A stretch of DNA of 64,000 nt, from positions 1-64,000 of the forward strand of contig NZ_JAGFBV010000006.1 of assembly GCF_017948595.1 (NCBI RefSeq). The letters are read 5' to 3'. This DNA is from Flavobacterium geliluteum (GTDB taxonomy: Bacteria > Bacteroidota > Bacteroidia > Flavobacteriales > Flavobacteriaceae). Both the position numbers and the translations under genes were made by a program. The notes beneath the pieces were generated by a model, which made no database searches, was not told where the DNA came from, and was given only the letters and a program-made list of their open reading frames with translations. This document shows, one piece after another, positions 36,698 to 45,503 of the stretch (position 1 is the stretch's first letter; every line of letters starts with the position of its first letter).

Positions 36698-36707
36698 TTA
36701 TTGGGTT

Positions 36708-37205
36708 TTAGAGCACAGCCAAAGCTGCTTCGTAATTAGGCTCATTTGCAATTTCTGCAACTTGTTCGGCATGAAGTATTTTTCCATCACCATCAACAAC
36801 AATTACAACTCTTGAATGCAATCCGGCCAAAGGACCGTCTAGAATTTCTAAACCATTGGTTTTACCGAAAGATCCTTCTTTAAAATCAGATAGGTTTACT
36901 ACATTTTCTAGTCCTTCTGCACCACAAAAACGTTTTTGAGCAAAAGGTAAATCTCTAGAAATACACAGAACAGTTGTATTTTCTAACTTACTTGCACTTT
37001 CGTTGAATTTTCTAACAGAAGCGGCACAAGTTCCTGTATCAACGCTTGGAAATATATTTAAAACTAATTTTTTGCCTGCAAAAGTGCTCAAAGAAGCTGT
37101 TGATAAGTCGTTTTGTACCAATTTAAAATCAGCAAGTTGAGAACCTACAGTTGGTAATTCGCCAGAAGTATGAATAGGATTTCCTCCTAAAGTTATTGAA
37201 GCCAT
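36708..37205 (-). CDS. tpx: Thiol peroxidase (atypical 2-Cys Prx)
   Basis: A protein of 165 aa, full length for Tpx. The peroxidatic Cys is at 60 in DTGTCAASVRKF and the resolving Cys at 94 in KRFCGAEG; the spacing is that of the Tpx family, which forms an intramolecular disulfide reduced by thioredoxin. It removes lipid and small alkyl hydroperoxides in the periplasm or cytoplasm (there is no signal peptide here). A TAnnTTTG box lies 24 bp upstream of the start, and dgkA and ftsK follow closely. Confidence 0.95.
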   Translation of the reverse strand: MASITLGGNPIHTSGELPTVGSQLADFKLVQNDLSTASLSTFAGKKLVLNIFPSVDTGTCAASVRKFNESASKLENTTVLCISRDLPFAQKRFCGAEGLENVVNLSDFKEGSFGKTNGLEILDGPLAGLHSRVVIVVDGDGKILHAEQVAEIANEPNYEAALAVL

Positions 37206-37228
37206 TTTGTTTGTTTTTTTATGAGGTT

Positions 37229-37236
37229 CAAAAGTA
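37229..37236 (-). promoter_or_regulatory. -7 box upstream of tpx
   Basis: On the - strand this reads TACTTTTG, a perfect TAnnTTTG box 23 bases before the tpx ATG. A TTG at the expected -33 distance was not found, so the assignment is partial. Confidence 0.45.
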
Positions 37237-37494
37237 AGGATTAATATTTGAATCTAAAAGTATTTATTAGCGGTTGTGCGCAGAATTAGTAGAGTTTTAA
37301 GATTAGTCTTGATACAGGTTCTGGGCACATTAATTTCATGAATTTAAACGGATTTATTTCCTTTAAATTGTGTAGGTTTTGTTCTAATTTAATAATTAAA
37401 ATCTATTGAAATTTTGTCGTCCTAAAGTTTCGGGTTATTTTTGAGGTGAAAGAGAAAATGTATTATTACAGTTTTTGTTGCAAAGTTTTTACTT

Positions 37495-37601
37495 CTCGCT
37501 TTTGACCGCGAGAGGGATGGACGCTGGCTACCGAAGTAGCGCAAACAGCCCGACAGCATTAGGGAAAGGGGCGAATGAAGACAAAGTAGATTGGCCCCTT
37601 T
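37495..37601. repeat. Multi-hairpin intergenic element
   Basis: A GC-richer island in the 495-base gap between tpx and the gene ending at 37701. Three perfect stems occur in a row: CTCGC/GCGAG (37495-37512), GCTAC-CGAA-GTAGC (37527-37540) and AAAGGGGC/GCCCCTTT (37565-37601). The small frame across it on the - strand looks like noise. It could be a dispersed structured repeat or a non-coding RNA; the rest of the gap (37237-37490) shows no gene. Confidence 0.5.
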
Positions 37602-37646
37602 TTCTAATGGTGGCTCGCCCAAAGTATGATTTTAAGATATAAAAAA

Positions 37647-37674
37647 AAAGCGTTTCTAGATGAAGAAACGCTTT
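37647..37674 (-). terminator. Intrinsic terminator after the thioredoxin pair
   Basis: A 10-bp perfect stem AAAGCGTTTC/GAAACGCTTT with an 8-base loop, followed on the - strand by a run of T. It lies 26 bases past the stop of the gene at 37701-37958. Confidence 0.85.
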
Positions 37675-37700
37675 ATAAGGTCATGTTTTGTAGTGCTCAA

Positions 37701-37958
37701 TTATTTATCGATAGCGCCTAAAACACGTTTCATAAACGCATTTAGAGCTTCTTTTTTGTCTGTACCCTGAACGACCATCTTGTGTACTTCAAGCGCACCG
37801 TACATGTTCGAGATCAATTCGCCGATAACGTCTAATTCTTCGTCTTTTAGAGACGGAATCTCTGTCATTGCTTCAAGAACTTCGATGGTTTCTATGATGT
37901 AATCCTGATCGTTTTCTTCGATAAATTGAGTCAATTGCTTTATTACTGGTAATTTCAT
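37701..37958 (-). CDS. Small conserved flavobacterial protein
   Basis: A protein of 85 aa, all helical and acidic (KLPVIKQLTQFIEENDQDYIIETIEVLEAM; DELDVIGELISNMYGALEV). I recognise it as a small family common next to thioredoxin and peroxiredoxin genes in flavobacteria, but no function is known to me. It starts 12 bp after the thioredoxin stop and ends just before a terminator, so it is the last gene of that unit. A role in redox stress would be a guess from neighbours only. Confidence 0.75.
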   Translation of the reverse strand: MKLPVIKQLTQFIEENDQDYIIETIEVLEAMTEIPSLKDEELDVIGELISNMYGALEVHKMVVQGTDKKEALNAFMKRVLGAIDK

Positions 37959-37970
37959 ATTGAATATTTA

Positions 37971-38279
37971 TTAAGCAATTGCGTTTACCAAGTCGATTAA
38001 AACTTCTTGTTTGTTGGTTTGCGTTTCGCCAACTAATTTTCCATTCACAAAAGTCGCAAAAGTAGGCAAGTTGCTTACATTGGCTAATTTTCTGGATTCA
38101 GGAGCGTTTTCAGCATCAACCAAAACAAAAGTTATCGCTTCATTTTCTGTCGCTAATTTTTTGAATTTTGGTTTCATAATACGACAATTTCCGCACCATG
38201 AAGCTGAATATTGTACTACTACTTTTTCGTTTTTAGCAACTAAATCTGCTAACGTATCTTCGTTTAAGTCGATTAACAT
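37971..38279 (-). CDS. Thioredoxin-family protein
   Basis: A protein of 102 aa, a single thioredoxin fold with active site WCGNC (Cys 29 and Cys 32) and the cis-Pro loop NLPTFATF. CGNC replaces the classic CGPC, which usually shifts the redox potential. There is no signal peptide, so it is cytoplasmic. Its neighbours are two peroxiredoxins (tpx and the 2-Cys enzyme at 38441), so it is a likely electron donor to one of them. Confidence 0.9.
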   Translation of the reverse strand: MLIDLNEDTLADLVAKNEKVVVQYSASWCGNCRIMKPKFKKLATENEAITFVLVDAENAPESRKLANVSNLPTFATFVNGKLVGETQTNKQEVLIDLVNAIA

Positions 38280-38309
38280 TTGTTTGTTTTTTGGAGGTTC
38301 TAAGTCGCT

Positions 38310-38339
38310 AAGGTTCTAAGTTTTTGATCTTAGAACCTT
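38310..38339. repeat. Inverted repeat, AAGGTTCTAAG hairpin
   Basis: A perfect 11-bp stem AAGGTTCTAAG/CTTAGAACCTT with an 8-base loop. Related direct copies (AACCTTAGAACCTT) recur at about 38418-38432, so the whole 161-base gap between the peroxiredoxin and thioredoxin genes is made of this repeat family. It may act as a weak terminator for the peroxiredoxin gene (- strand) or be a dispersed repeat. Confidence 0.5.
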
Positions 38340-38440
38340 GTGACTTTTATTTAGAGATGTAATTTATTAAGGAGCTAATTGAGTTCGAGTATTAAATCTT
38401 AGAGACTTAGCAACTAAGAACCTTAGAACCTTAAAAAAGA

Positions 38441-39079
38441 CTAGTTTGCACTCAAATACTCAGCAGTACTAATTCTATCAGCGCTCATTGCTTCTTTACC
38501 AGCTTCCCAGTTTGCAGGACAAACTTCACCTTTTACCTGGATGTGTGTGTAAGCATCCACCATACGCAAGTATTCGTTTACGTTACGACCTAGTGGCATA
38601 TCGTTTACACTTTCGTGGAAGATTTTTCCAGTTTCGTCAATAAGGTAAGTTGCTCTGTAAGTTACATTTGAACCTTCGATGATTACAGAATCAGTTTCTT
38701 CGCTATAGCTGGTAGCCTCAATGTCAAGAATACCTAAAATGTTAGCTAAGTTACGGTTGGTATCGGCCAAAATTGGGTAGGTTACACCTTCGATTCCACC
38801 ATTGTTTTTTGGAGTGTTTAACCAAGCAAAATGTACTTCGTTGGTATCACATGAAGCTCCGATTACGATTGTATTTCTTTTTTCAAATTCAGGTAATGCA
38901 GCTTGAAAGGCGTGTAATTCAGTTGGACATACAAAAGTAAAATCTTTTGGATACCAGAACAATAGGACTTTTTTGTTGTTGTTTACTGCTTCTTCAAAAA
39001 TATTGATTTTTAAGTTGTCACCCATTTCTGAGATAGCATCTACTGCAATACTTGGGAATTTTTTTCCTACTAAAGACAT
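38441..39079 (-). CDS. 2-Cys peroxiredoxin (AhpC/Prx1 type)
   Basis: A protein of 212 aa. The peroxidatic Cys is at 51 in FTFVCPTELHAF and the resolving Cys at 187 in GEVCPANWEAG, the layout of typical 2-Cys enzymes that work as dimers or decamers. It reduces hydrogen peroxide and alkyl hydroperoxides. No AhpF is nearby; the thioredoxin at 37971 is the obvious reductant. A TAnnTTTG box lies 34 bases upstream. It is probably a separate transcript from the nagZ operon that precedes it. Confidence 0.93.
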   Translation of the reverse strand: MSLVGKKFPSIAVDAISEMGDNLKINIFEEAVNNNKKVLLFWYPKDFTFVCPTELHAFQAALPEFEKRNTIVIGASCDTNEVHFAWLNTPKNNGGIEGVTYPILADTNRNLANILGILDIEATSYSEETDSVIIEGSNVTYRATYLIDETGKIFHESVNDMPLGRNVNEYLRMVDAYTHIQVKGEVCPANWEAGKEAMSADRISTAEYLSAN

Positions 39080-39112
39080 ATTTTTCGTTTTAAGTTAAAA
39101 TTTAATATGGTG

Positions 39113-39120
39113 CAAAAGTA
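39113..39120 (-). promoter_or_regulatory. -7 box upstream of peroxiredoxin gene
   Basis: Reads TACTTTTG on the - strand, a perfect TAnnTTTG, 33 bases before the ATG at 39079. No matching TTG at -33 was found. Confidence 0.45.
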
Positions 39121-39213
39121 GTTCACAAGAAGGCTTACTTCTAATAGTGTGTGATTATTAATACTTATTCAATGATAGTTTGTATCTATATTTAAGAAGA
39201 TTGACTTCGTAAC

Positions 39214-40821
39214 TTATTGAATTTTAATTATTACGGGTAATTTTCCGAAACAGTTTTTATTTTCTAAAAGTTGTATTGCCGCATTTTTTTGAAATTCTTC
39301 AAAATCCTGATAAACTTCTATCAGTCCGGAAGCTTTTTCTAGATTTGGAATAATAGGCAAAACATACGGATTACCAAACACGTAGACAATGCATTTTTTG
39401 GTTTGTAATAATTTGGAAAGCAGCGTTAGAATGTCATCATCAATTTCGAAATTATTCATCGGTTTTGCTTTTGGAACAAACAAAGAAATAATAATAGTTT
39501 CGAAGTTTTCTAAATTCTTTTCGATACTGGAAACAGTAGTTTTCTCAAGGTCTTCGAAGGCAAATTCCGGTGATTTTAAGTTGGAGTTTAAAGTATTAAA
39601 AAACGTATTTTCGATGTTTTTGTACAAACTTAGTTTGGCTAACTGATTGTTTTTCTGTGCCTCAAAAACAACATCATGATTTGCGTTATCAATTATTTTT
39701 GTAATTGAATTTGCTGCAATTTCTAGGTTTAAAGCAGAAGCATTATCAAAATTTAATTCTCCCGAAGCTCTAAAAGTACCGTTTATTAGACCAACTTTTT
39801 CTTTACATTTTAAGATTCTGTTGAAGCTTTCTTCGATGCGTTCCACAGTTGCATTTTTAAGGATTTCTTCGATTCCTTCGGCGACATTTTCAGCAAAGCA
39901 TAAAACATCGTTTCCGGCATTAAAAGCTTCCCATTCTAATTGTCCTTTGGTCGGGTATAACGTCGAAACGCTGTGCATATTCAGAGCATCAGAAATCACT
40001 AATCCGTCATAGCCTAATTGCTCGCGCAAAAGATGCTGGATAACATTTTGTGATAAAGTTGCCGATGTGTTTTTGCCGTCATTCAAACTCGGAACAGCCA
40101 GATGACCGATCATAATAGAGTCGACATTGTTTTCTATTCCTTTGATGAAAGGATACAATTCGTTGTGCATTAATTCATCCAAAGTTTCATTCAAAACAGG
40201 TAATCCCAGGTGAGAATCGACATTGGTGTTTCCGTGTCCGGGAAAGTGTTTCAAACATCCCAAAATACCAGCATCCGACATTCCACGTAAATATTCAACA
40301 GCAAAATTGGCTACTTTTTCTTTATTTTCGCCAAACGAGCGATAACCAATTACAGGATTGTTGGGGTTGTTGTTTATGTCTGCCAAAGGTGATAAATTGT
40401 AGTGAATCCCGGCCGCTTTTAGGTCCAGACCAATTTGTTTTCCTACCTCATAAACCAAGTTTGATTTGTTCTCGGGTAAAGCACCCAACGTGATTGCGTA
40501 AGGATATTGAGGCGTTTTTTCGATACGCATCGCCAGTCCCCATTCTGCATCAATGCTGATCAAAAGCGGAGTAGGAGCACACTTTTGATAGCGAACAATC
40601 AGTTCTTTTATTTTTTGATAACTATCGTCATTAAAAACTATTTTTTTCTTGCTTTCGTAATTTGTAGCGGCACTTGCACGACTATGAAAAAAAGTTAGCC
40701 CACCAATATTGTGCGTTGCAATTAAACGTTCAGTTTCCTGAATATGCTCTTCGGTATCGTTTATAAAAACAGCCGGAAAAAAAAATTGTCCAACTTTTTG
40801 GGCTACTGTTTGATTGGTCAT
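39214..40821 (-). CDS. nagZ: GH3 beta-N-acetylglucosaminidase (NagZ-like)
   Basis: A protein of 535 aa without a signal peptide, so probably cytoplasmic. Residues 1-340 form the GH3 barrel. The NagZ loop KHFPGHGNTNVDSHLGLP near 190-207 carries the His/Asp pair that replaces the usual acid/base, and the nucleophile Asp lies in LVISDALNM near 277. Residues 370-535 are a second alpha/beta domain, as in longer Bacteroidota forms. NagZ splits GlcNAc from anhydroMurNAc or MurNAc. With ampG and the DigH-like gene upstream in the same operon, it would act on imported muropeptides. Confidence 0.85.
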   Translation of the reverse strand: MTNQTVAQKVGQFFFPAVFINDTEEHIQETERLIATHNIGGLTFFHSRASAATNYESKKKIVFNDDSYQKIKELIVRYQKCAPTPLLISIDAEWGLAMRIEKTPQYPYAITLGALPENKSNLVYEVGKQIGLDLKAAGIHYNLSPLADINNNPNNPVIGYRSFGENKEKVANFAVEYLRGMSDAGILGCLKHFPGHGNTNVDSHLGLPVLNETLDELMHNELYPFIKGIENNVDSIMIGHLAVPSLNDGKNTSATLSQNVIQHLLREQLGYDGLVISDALNMHSVSTLYPTKGQLEWEAFNAGNDVLCFAENVAEGIEEILKNATVERIEESFNRILKCKEKVGLINGTFRASGELNFDNASALNLEIAANSITKIIDNANHDVVFEAQKNNQLAKLSLYKNIENTFFNTLNSNLKSPEFAFEDLEKTTVSSIEKNLENFETIIISLFVPKAKPMNNFEIDDDILTLLSKLLQTKKCIVYVFGNPYVLPIIPNLEKASGLIEVYQDFEEFQKNAAIQLLENKNCFGKLPVIIKIQ

Positions 40822-40843
40822 GATGAGGTATGCTAACGGTCTT

Positions 40844-41185
40844 TTATTTGAGTTTACTTTTCTTTTGTTTCAATAGTAAACTTCTAGTGTGTATTGCTTT
40901 TTCTAATCTGTTTTTGAATCGAAAGAGTTTTGGCAGTCCTTCGATCCTGTCTTCGATGGTAATTTCTTCGTAGACAATAATGGCTTTTTCTAAGATTCGT
41001 ATTTCGTTATCGATATCGTTTTGGTTTTTATAAAGTGTTGCCAATCGATCATAAGGATGATTTCCTTTAAAGCCTTCCCTGACATTTTCCTCATATAATT
41101 CAATTGCTTTTTCAAAATTTCCTGTTTTTTCGAACTCGGTTCCTTTTAGGTTTCGTTCGGCCTGCAAATTTTCATTGATTTCCAT
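40844..41185 (-). CDS. Small TPR-like protein
   Basis: A protein of 113 aa consisting of tetratricopeptide-like helices: GTEFEKTGNFEKAIELYEENV, HPYDRLATLYKNQNDIDNEIRILEKA. The basic C-terminus is LLKQKKSKLK. TPRs serve protein-protein contacts; no partner is evident. It is sandwiched between ampG (23 bp) and nagZ (22 bp) in one operon, which hints at a link with muropeptide handling, but the role is unknown. Confidence 0.75.
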   Translation of the reverse strand: MEINENLQAERNLKGTEFEKTGNFEKAIELYEENVREGFKGNHPYDRLATLYKNQNDIDNEIRILEKAIIVYEEITIEDRIEGLPKLFRFKNRLEKAIHTRSLLLKQKKSKLK

Positions 41186-41208
41186 AATATGAGATGTTTG
41201 ATTTGGGG

Positions 41209-42531
41209 TTAAACTTCTTCAGATTTTTTTCCGTAATCTTTCGGAAAAATTAAAAAACGTGATAAGATAATACCCGGAATTGTGGCTAGAAATACCCAGA
41301 TAAAGAAATTTCCGTATCCTAAATATTGCTGTATGTAACCACTTAACATTCCCGGAAGCATCATTCCTAATGCCATAAAACCTGTTGCTATTGAATAATG
41401 TGATGTTTTTGATTCTCCTTCTGCTACATAAATTAAGAACATCATAAAAGAGGCAAAGCCAAAACCGTAACCAAATTGTTCTAAAATAACTACTAAAGAA
41501 GTGTAAGCGTTAAATGATGAGTCAAATATAAAATATTTTAGATCAAAATGTATGTGTATCATTGTTTCAGGTTGAAAATAAGCTAAGAAGACAAATCCCA
41601 TAATCGGTAAATGCATCGTCAGGATCATCGGTAGAAAACATTTTGTAAGACCATATTTAGAAATAGCGATCCCGCCTAAAACGCCGCCTGCCAATAAGGC
41701 TATTAAGCCAAAAGTACCGTAAATTACTCCAACATCTTCGGTGTCTAAACCCATTCCGCCGGCACTTTTTGGATCGACTAAAAACGGAGTTAACATTTTA
41801 AGCAATTGGGATTCTCCCAATCTAAAAACAAGTATAAACGCCAAAACCAAACCAATTTGTTTCTTTTTGAAGAAACTCGCAAATACCGAAATAAAGTTTT
41901 TTTGTTCGTCTGCACTCTTTGTCGCTAGTGTGTTTTCTTCAATTTTTGGTGTCGAAAAGAAATTGTATACGGTCAGGAAAATCATTACGATACTCACCAC
42001 AATCATCGTGTACGACCATGCTTTTGTATTGTCACCATATTTATGCTCCAGATATCCGGCCAAAAGCACAATAAGTCCTTGGCCTGTAAGCATCGCCAAT
42101 CGGTAGCAGGTATTTCTAATGCCGAGAAAAAGGGATTGTTGTTCTTTTTTTAAAGCTAATAAATAAAAACCATCCGTTGCAACATCATTAGAGGCAGAAG
42201 CAAAAGCAGCAACCGAAAAAATCGCTAAAGTCAAGAAAAAAAAGTAGTTGAGCGGAATGGTGATGCCAACTACTAAAAAGGCGATGGAAATAAACAACTG
42301 CATTGACAAAAACCATTTTCTTTTGGTTCCGTGTAAGTCGATAAAAGGACTCCACAGCGGTTTGATCACCCACGGAAGATACAATAAACTGGTGTAAGCG
42401 CCAATATCTTCATTATTGATGCCTAATTTTTTGTACATCAATACCGATACCGATGTTATGATGATATAAGGAAATCCAGAGGCAAAATTGAGCAACGGAA
42501 TCCAAAACCACGGTTGATTATCTGTTTTCAT
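41209..42531 (-). CDS. ampG: AmpG-like muropeptide permease (MFS)
   Basis: A protein of 440 aa with about 12 transmembrane helices. The AmpG features are the early YKKLGINNEDIGAYTSLLYLPWVIKPLWSPFID region, a cytoplasmic turn with GTKRKW, and ASNDVATDGFYLLAL in the third helix pair. AmpG imports GlcNAc-anhydroMurNAc peptides into the cytoplasm. Homologues also move other solutes, so the substrate is inferred from context: nagZ and a TPR gene downstream, a DigH-like hydrolase overlapping by 14 bp upstream, anmK and murQ nearby. Confidence 0.85.
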   Translation of the reverse strand: MKTDNQPWFWIPLLNFASGFPYIIITSVSVLMYKKLGINNEDIGAYTSLLYLPWVIKPLWSPFIDLHGTKRKWFLSMQLFISIAFLVVGITIPLNYFFFLTLAIFSVAAFASASNDVATDGFYLLALKKEQQSLFLGIRNTCYRLAMLTGQGLIVLLAGYLEHKYGDNTKAWSYTMIVVSIVMIFLTVYNFFSTPKIEENTLATKSADEQKNFISVFASFFKKKQIGLVLAFILVFRLGESQLLKMLTPFLVDPKSAGGMGLDTEDVGVIYGTFGLIALLAGGVLGGIAISKYGLTKCFLPMILTMHLPIMGFVFLAYFQPETMIHIHFDLKYFIFDSSFNAYTSLVVILEQFGYGFGFASFMMFLIYVAEGESKTSHYSIATGFMALGMMLPGMLSGYIQQYLGYGNFFIWVFLATIPGIILSRFLIFPKDYGKKSEEV

Positions 42532-44092
42532 CAGTTTGTACAGGTAGGTTTATTTTAAAAGGTGTGTTCAAATCAATAACAGTTGGGCTACTTTCGTTTG
42601 CAAAATAATCAATAAATGTGACAGCACAAACTTTATAGAGATTCATTTTTTCTTTTGGTAGAGAAAACGAAATAGTCCCCGTGTTTTCATAAACTAATAT
42701 TTTGGAAACAATTTGCGATGCATCATTTACATCAAGTTTTGAAGCATCTTCGGCTCCATAAACGACCATATAACGCACTTTTGTGTTAAAAGGATATTTG
42801 ATGTTGAAAGTATAATAAGTGCTGTCTTTGACAAATTCATTTACTAATGGAGTATCAATAATAACCTGTTTTAAGTTGGGTACAGCAGCCGGCAATGCAG
42901 GATATTTATATTGATTTTCTTCTAAATGACGTACCACATCAAAATTTCTGTTGATAAAAGACTTCGCACTAAAAAAAGCATTTCCTTGTACGTTTGGATA
43001 CGTTCTGGTCAAATCAATTTGGTTAGGGATTTCGGTTAAAAAGTTCCAGCTTTTATCGCTGTCAGCCCTCACTTTATAAGAACTATTTCCGATGTAAATC
43101 GCAGCGTTGTTTGAGTTTTCAGACCACCATTTCAGCAATTTTGCATACGAAACTTTTGGATGTGCAATGCTCCAGTACAACTGTGGCACAATGTAGTCAA
43201 TCCACTTTTGGTCCATCCATAAAAGAGGATCGGCGTACAAATCATCATAATTTGTCTGACCCGATTGTGTGTCTGACCCTTTAGGATCCATCGTTTTATT
43301 GCGCCAAACACCAAACGGGCTGATGCCAAATTGTACCCAAGGTTTTGATGCTTTTATCGTTGTCGCAATTGTGTGTACAAAGTTGCTCACATTCGCTCGA
43401 CGAAAATCCCCAATAGTCATTCCGTTTCCGTATTTTTTGAATGAGGCGCTGTCGTTAAATTGTTTTCCAGGTACGGTATAAGGATAAAAATAATCGTCAA
43501 AATGAATTGCATCCACATCATATTTGTCGACTACTTCCTTAACAATTTTGGTTAAATGTTCCTGAACTTCGGGCAAAGCGGGATCGTAATAAATTTTTCC
43601 GGCGTATTCAATCATCCATTCGGGATGTTTATTGGCGTCATGATTCGCGCTTAAAAGTTGTTTATTTAAGTCGAAAGTAGCACGATACGGATTCATCCAG
43701 GCATGAAACTCAAAACCTCTCACGTGAGCCTGCTCAATCATCCAGGCCAGTGTGTCATAATTTGGGTTAGGCGCCTGTCCTTCTTTTCCCGTAAGGAAAC
43801 GCGACCACGGAGCAAGGTCAGATGCGTAAAAAGCATCACCAACGCTTCTAATTTGTACAATTACAGCGTTATAATTGAGTTTTTTATACGTTTCTAGAAT
43901 TTCCAGATAGTCGGCTTTTTCTTTTTCAACACCATCAGCATTGGTTTTTGGCCAGTCAATATTCACGACAGTGGCAATCCAGACTCCTCTAAATTCGTTT
44001 TTAGGATGCCTGTTTTTATCTTGCGAATTGACGTTCCATCCAAAGGATAATAAAAGTAGAATTAGAGGTATTAGGTATTGATTTTTATGCAT
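42518..44092 (-). CDS. DUF187 glycosidase, DigH/YngK type
   Basis: A protein of 524 aa with a signal peptide (LILLLLSFGWNVNSQ). The GHL10 TIM-barrel at about 30-380 begins FRGVWIATVVNIDWPK and includes RSVGDAFYASDLAPWS, the conserved FHAWMNPYRA, the acidic YDVDAIHFDDYFYPY (catalytic-site Asp/Glu pattern), and FGISPFGVWRN. A C-terminal FN3-like domain follows (about 410-520). E. coli DigH of this family cleaves denuded peptidoglycan strands at the division site. Here it would act in the periplasm and feed ampG, which it overlaps by 14 bp. It is the first gene of the operon. Confidence 0.85.
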   Translation of the reverse strand: MHKNQYLIPLILLLLSFGWNVNSQDKNRHPKNEFRGVWIATVVNIDWPKTNADGVEKEKADYLEILETYKKLNYNAVIVQIRSVGDAFYASDLAPWSRFLTGKEGQAPNPNYDTLAWMIEQAHVRGFEFHAWMNPYRATFDLNKQLLSANHDANKHPEWMIEYAGKIYYDPALPEVQEHLTKIVKEVVDKYDVDAIHFDDYFYPYTVPGKQFNDSASFKKYGNGMTIGDFRRANVSNFVHTIATTIKASKPWVQFGISPFGVWRNKTMDPKGSDTQSGQTNYDDLYADPLLWMDQKWIDYIVPQLYWSIAHPKVSYAKLLKWWSENSNNAAIYIGNSSYKVRADSDKSWNFLTEIPNQIDLTRTYPNVQGNAFFSAKSFINRNFDVVRHLEENQYKYPALPAAVPNLKQVIIDTPLVNEFVKDSTYYTFNIKYPFNTKVRYMVVYGAEDASKLDVNDASQIVSKILVYENTGTISFSLPKEKMNLYKVCAVTFIDYFANESSPTVIDLNTPFKINLPVQTDENR

Positions 44093-44116
44093 TGTAATCT
44101 TTATTTAAACTGAAAT

Positions 44117-44124
44117 CAAAAATA
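44117..44124 (-). promoter_or_regulatory. -7 box of the DigH-ampG-TPR-nagZ operon
   Basis: Reads TATTTTTG on the - strand, a perfect TAnnTTTG, 24 bases before the ATG at 44092. It separates this operon from the acyltransferase gene upstream. Confidence 0.5.
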
Positions 44125-44189
44125 GTTTTTTTAGCGGACTATAAGAAATTATAATTTTGAAATATTTTTCTTCTTTTTTTTGTCAATAA

Positions 44190-45458
44190 TTATACTTTAA
44201 AAATGAGTTTGTTTTTATAGAAAACCCATAAGATTCCGAACCAAATCAGCACGTACACTAGCGCTCCCGCCAGAGATGCCATCATTGGATTGGTAAAAAA
44301 AGGTACTATCCAATATTGATAAAGATAGCTCTGAAGATTGATGGTAGCGTCAATTTCCTTTGGATTTTCGAAGGTAATCATCGAGAGCATGCGCGGAATG
44401 ATTCCGGAACCAAAGAAAACAATCATAGGATTAACACCCCAAATTACAAAAAGCTGGGTTCCTTTTTGCCTGTTTTTAATATCAATTAGATAATAAAAAA
44501 AAGTTAGAAACAGAGTTGTAAGTCCAGCAGAAAATAAAACATACGAACTTGTCCAGATGGATTTGTTTATTGGGAAAACCATTGACCATAGTAATCCTAA
44601 AACCACTAAAATGAGGCTTATAATCGCCATTTTTTTTGCTTTTTCTGTTGGCGATGCACTGCTGTTAAATGTTTGACCTATGATTACACCCAGTAAACCC
44701 GTTCCAATGGCTGGAATGGTGCTTAACAGCCCTTCCGGATCCCAGGTTTTAGTTTCGATATACATGTGATTCTTAAGAATTAGGTTGTCTAACCAAGCCG
44801 ATAAATTGGTTCCAGGGTCAAGATTGGCATACCCAATATTAGGCACAGGAATAAGGGTCATGAGTGCCCAATAGCCCAAAAGTAATCCCGCAACAATAAT
44901 AAATTGCATTCTTATAGAAGTTTGCAGATAAATGATAGCAGAGAAAAAATAAACGATTCCGATACGTTGTAAAACACCGGGAAGCCTAACGTCTTGGTAG
45001 GCTTCGATACCGCTGTAAGCCAATATTATAAAGCCGGAAAAAATTATAGTAACTAGCAATATTTTTATTTTTTGTGGAAAACTACCCATCAAGGCATAGC
45101 CGACTGCAAAAGTCAAAACTAATTTGGCTAGTAATAAAGGAGTTCCTGAGAGTTCAAAAATATCAATTCGATTAAAGAAATTCAGATAAAGACCTAAGCA
45201 AATAATTCGTAATGATCGTACCAGTATTTTTCCAAAAACTTCGGCATCAAATTTTTTATACGGAATAGCCAATGGAATCGCGGCTCCCATGATGAAAACG
45301 AAAAAAGGAAATACGAGGTCGGTAGGTGTGCAGCCATTCCATTCGGCATGAAGCAACGGCGGAAAAACATGCGACCAACTGCCGGGATTATTGACAATAG
45401 TCATCATAATAACAGTAAGTCCTCTTAAAACATCAATCGAAATAATACGGTCTTTCAT
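44190..45458 (-). CDS. NagX/HGSNAT-like membrane acyltransferase
   Basis: A protein of 422 aa, polytopic (about 10-11 helices). The N-terminus RIISIDVLRGLTVIMMTIVNNPG, the HAEWNGCTPTDLVFPFFVFIMGAAIPLA block (conserved His, Asp and Pro) and the later FVIWGVNPMIVFF are typical of COG4299, relatives of heparan-alpha-glucosaminide N-acetyltransferase. The family moves acetyl groups across the membrane onto amino sugars. In Bacteroidota it sits with GlcNAc or MurNAc genes; here anmK lies 45 bp upstream. The exact acceptor is unknown: de-acetylated muropeptide glucosamine is a plausible guess. Confidence 0.8.
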   Translation of the reverse strand: MKDRIISIDVLRGLTVIMMTIVNNPGSWSHVFPPLLHAEWNGCTPTDLVFPFFVFIMGAAIPLAIPYKKFDAEVFGKILVRSLRIICLGLYLNFFNRIDIFELSGTPLLLAKLVLTFAVGYALMGSFPQKIKILLVTIIFSGFIILAYSGIEAYQDVRLPGVLQRIGIVYFFSAIIYLQTSIRMQFIIVAGLLLGYWALMTLIPVPNIGYANLDPGTNLSAWLDNLILKNHMYIETKTWDPEGLLSTIPAIGTGLLGVIIGQTFNSSASPTEKAKKMAIISLILVVLGLLWSMVFPINKSIWTSSYVLFSAGLTTLFLTFFYYLIDIKNRQKGTQLFVIWGVNPMIVFFGSGIIPRMLSMITFENPKEIDATINLQSYLYQYWIVPFFTNPMMASLAGALVYVLIWFGILWVFYKNKLIFKV

Positions 45459-45503
45459 TGTGGTTTGGTTTGTGTGGTTAGAAGTAGTTTTTAGTAGTTT
45501 TGT

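Noticed and set aside
37422..37622. 66-aa frame on the - strand across the triple-hairpin element
   Set aside because: It follows the hairpins exactly, has low-complexity Ser/Leu/Arg content and no protein-like pattern. The structured DNA explains it better.
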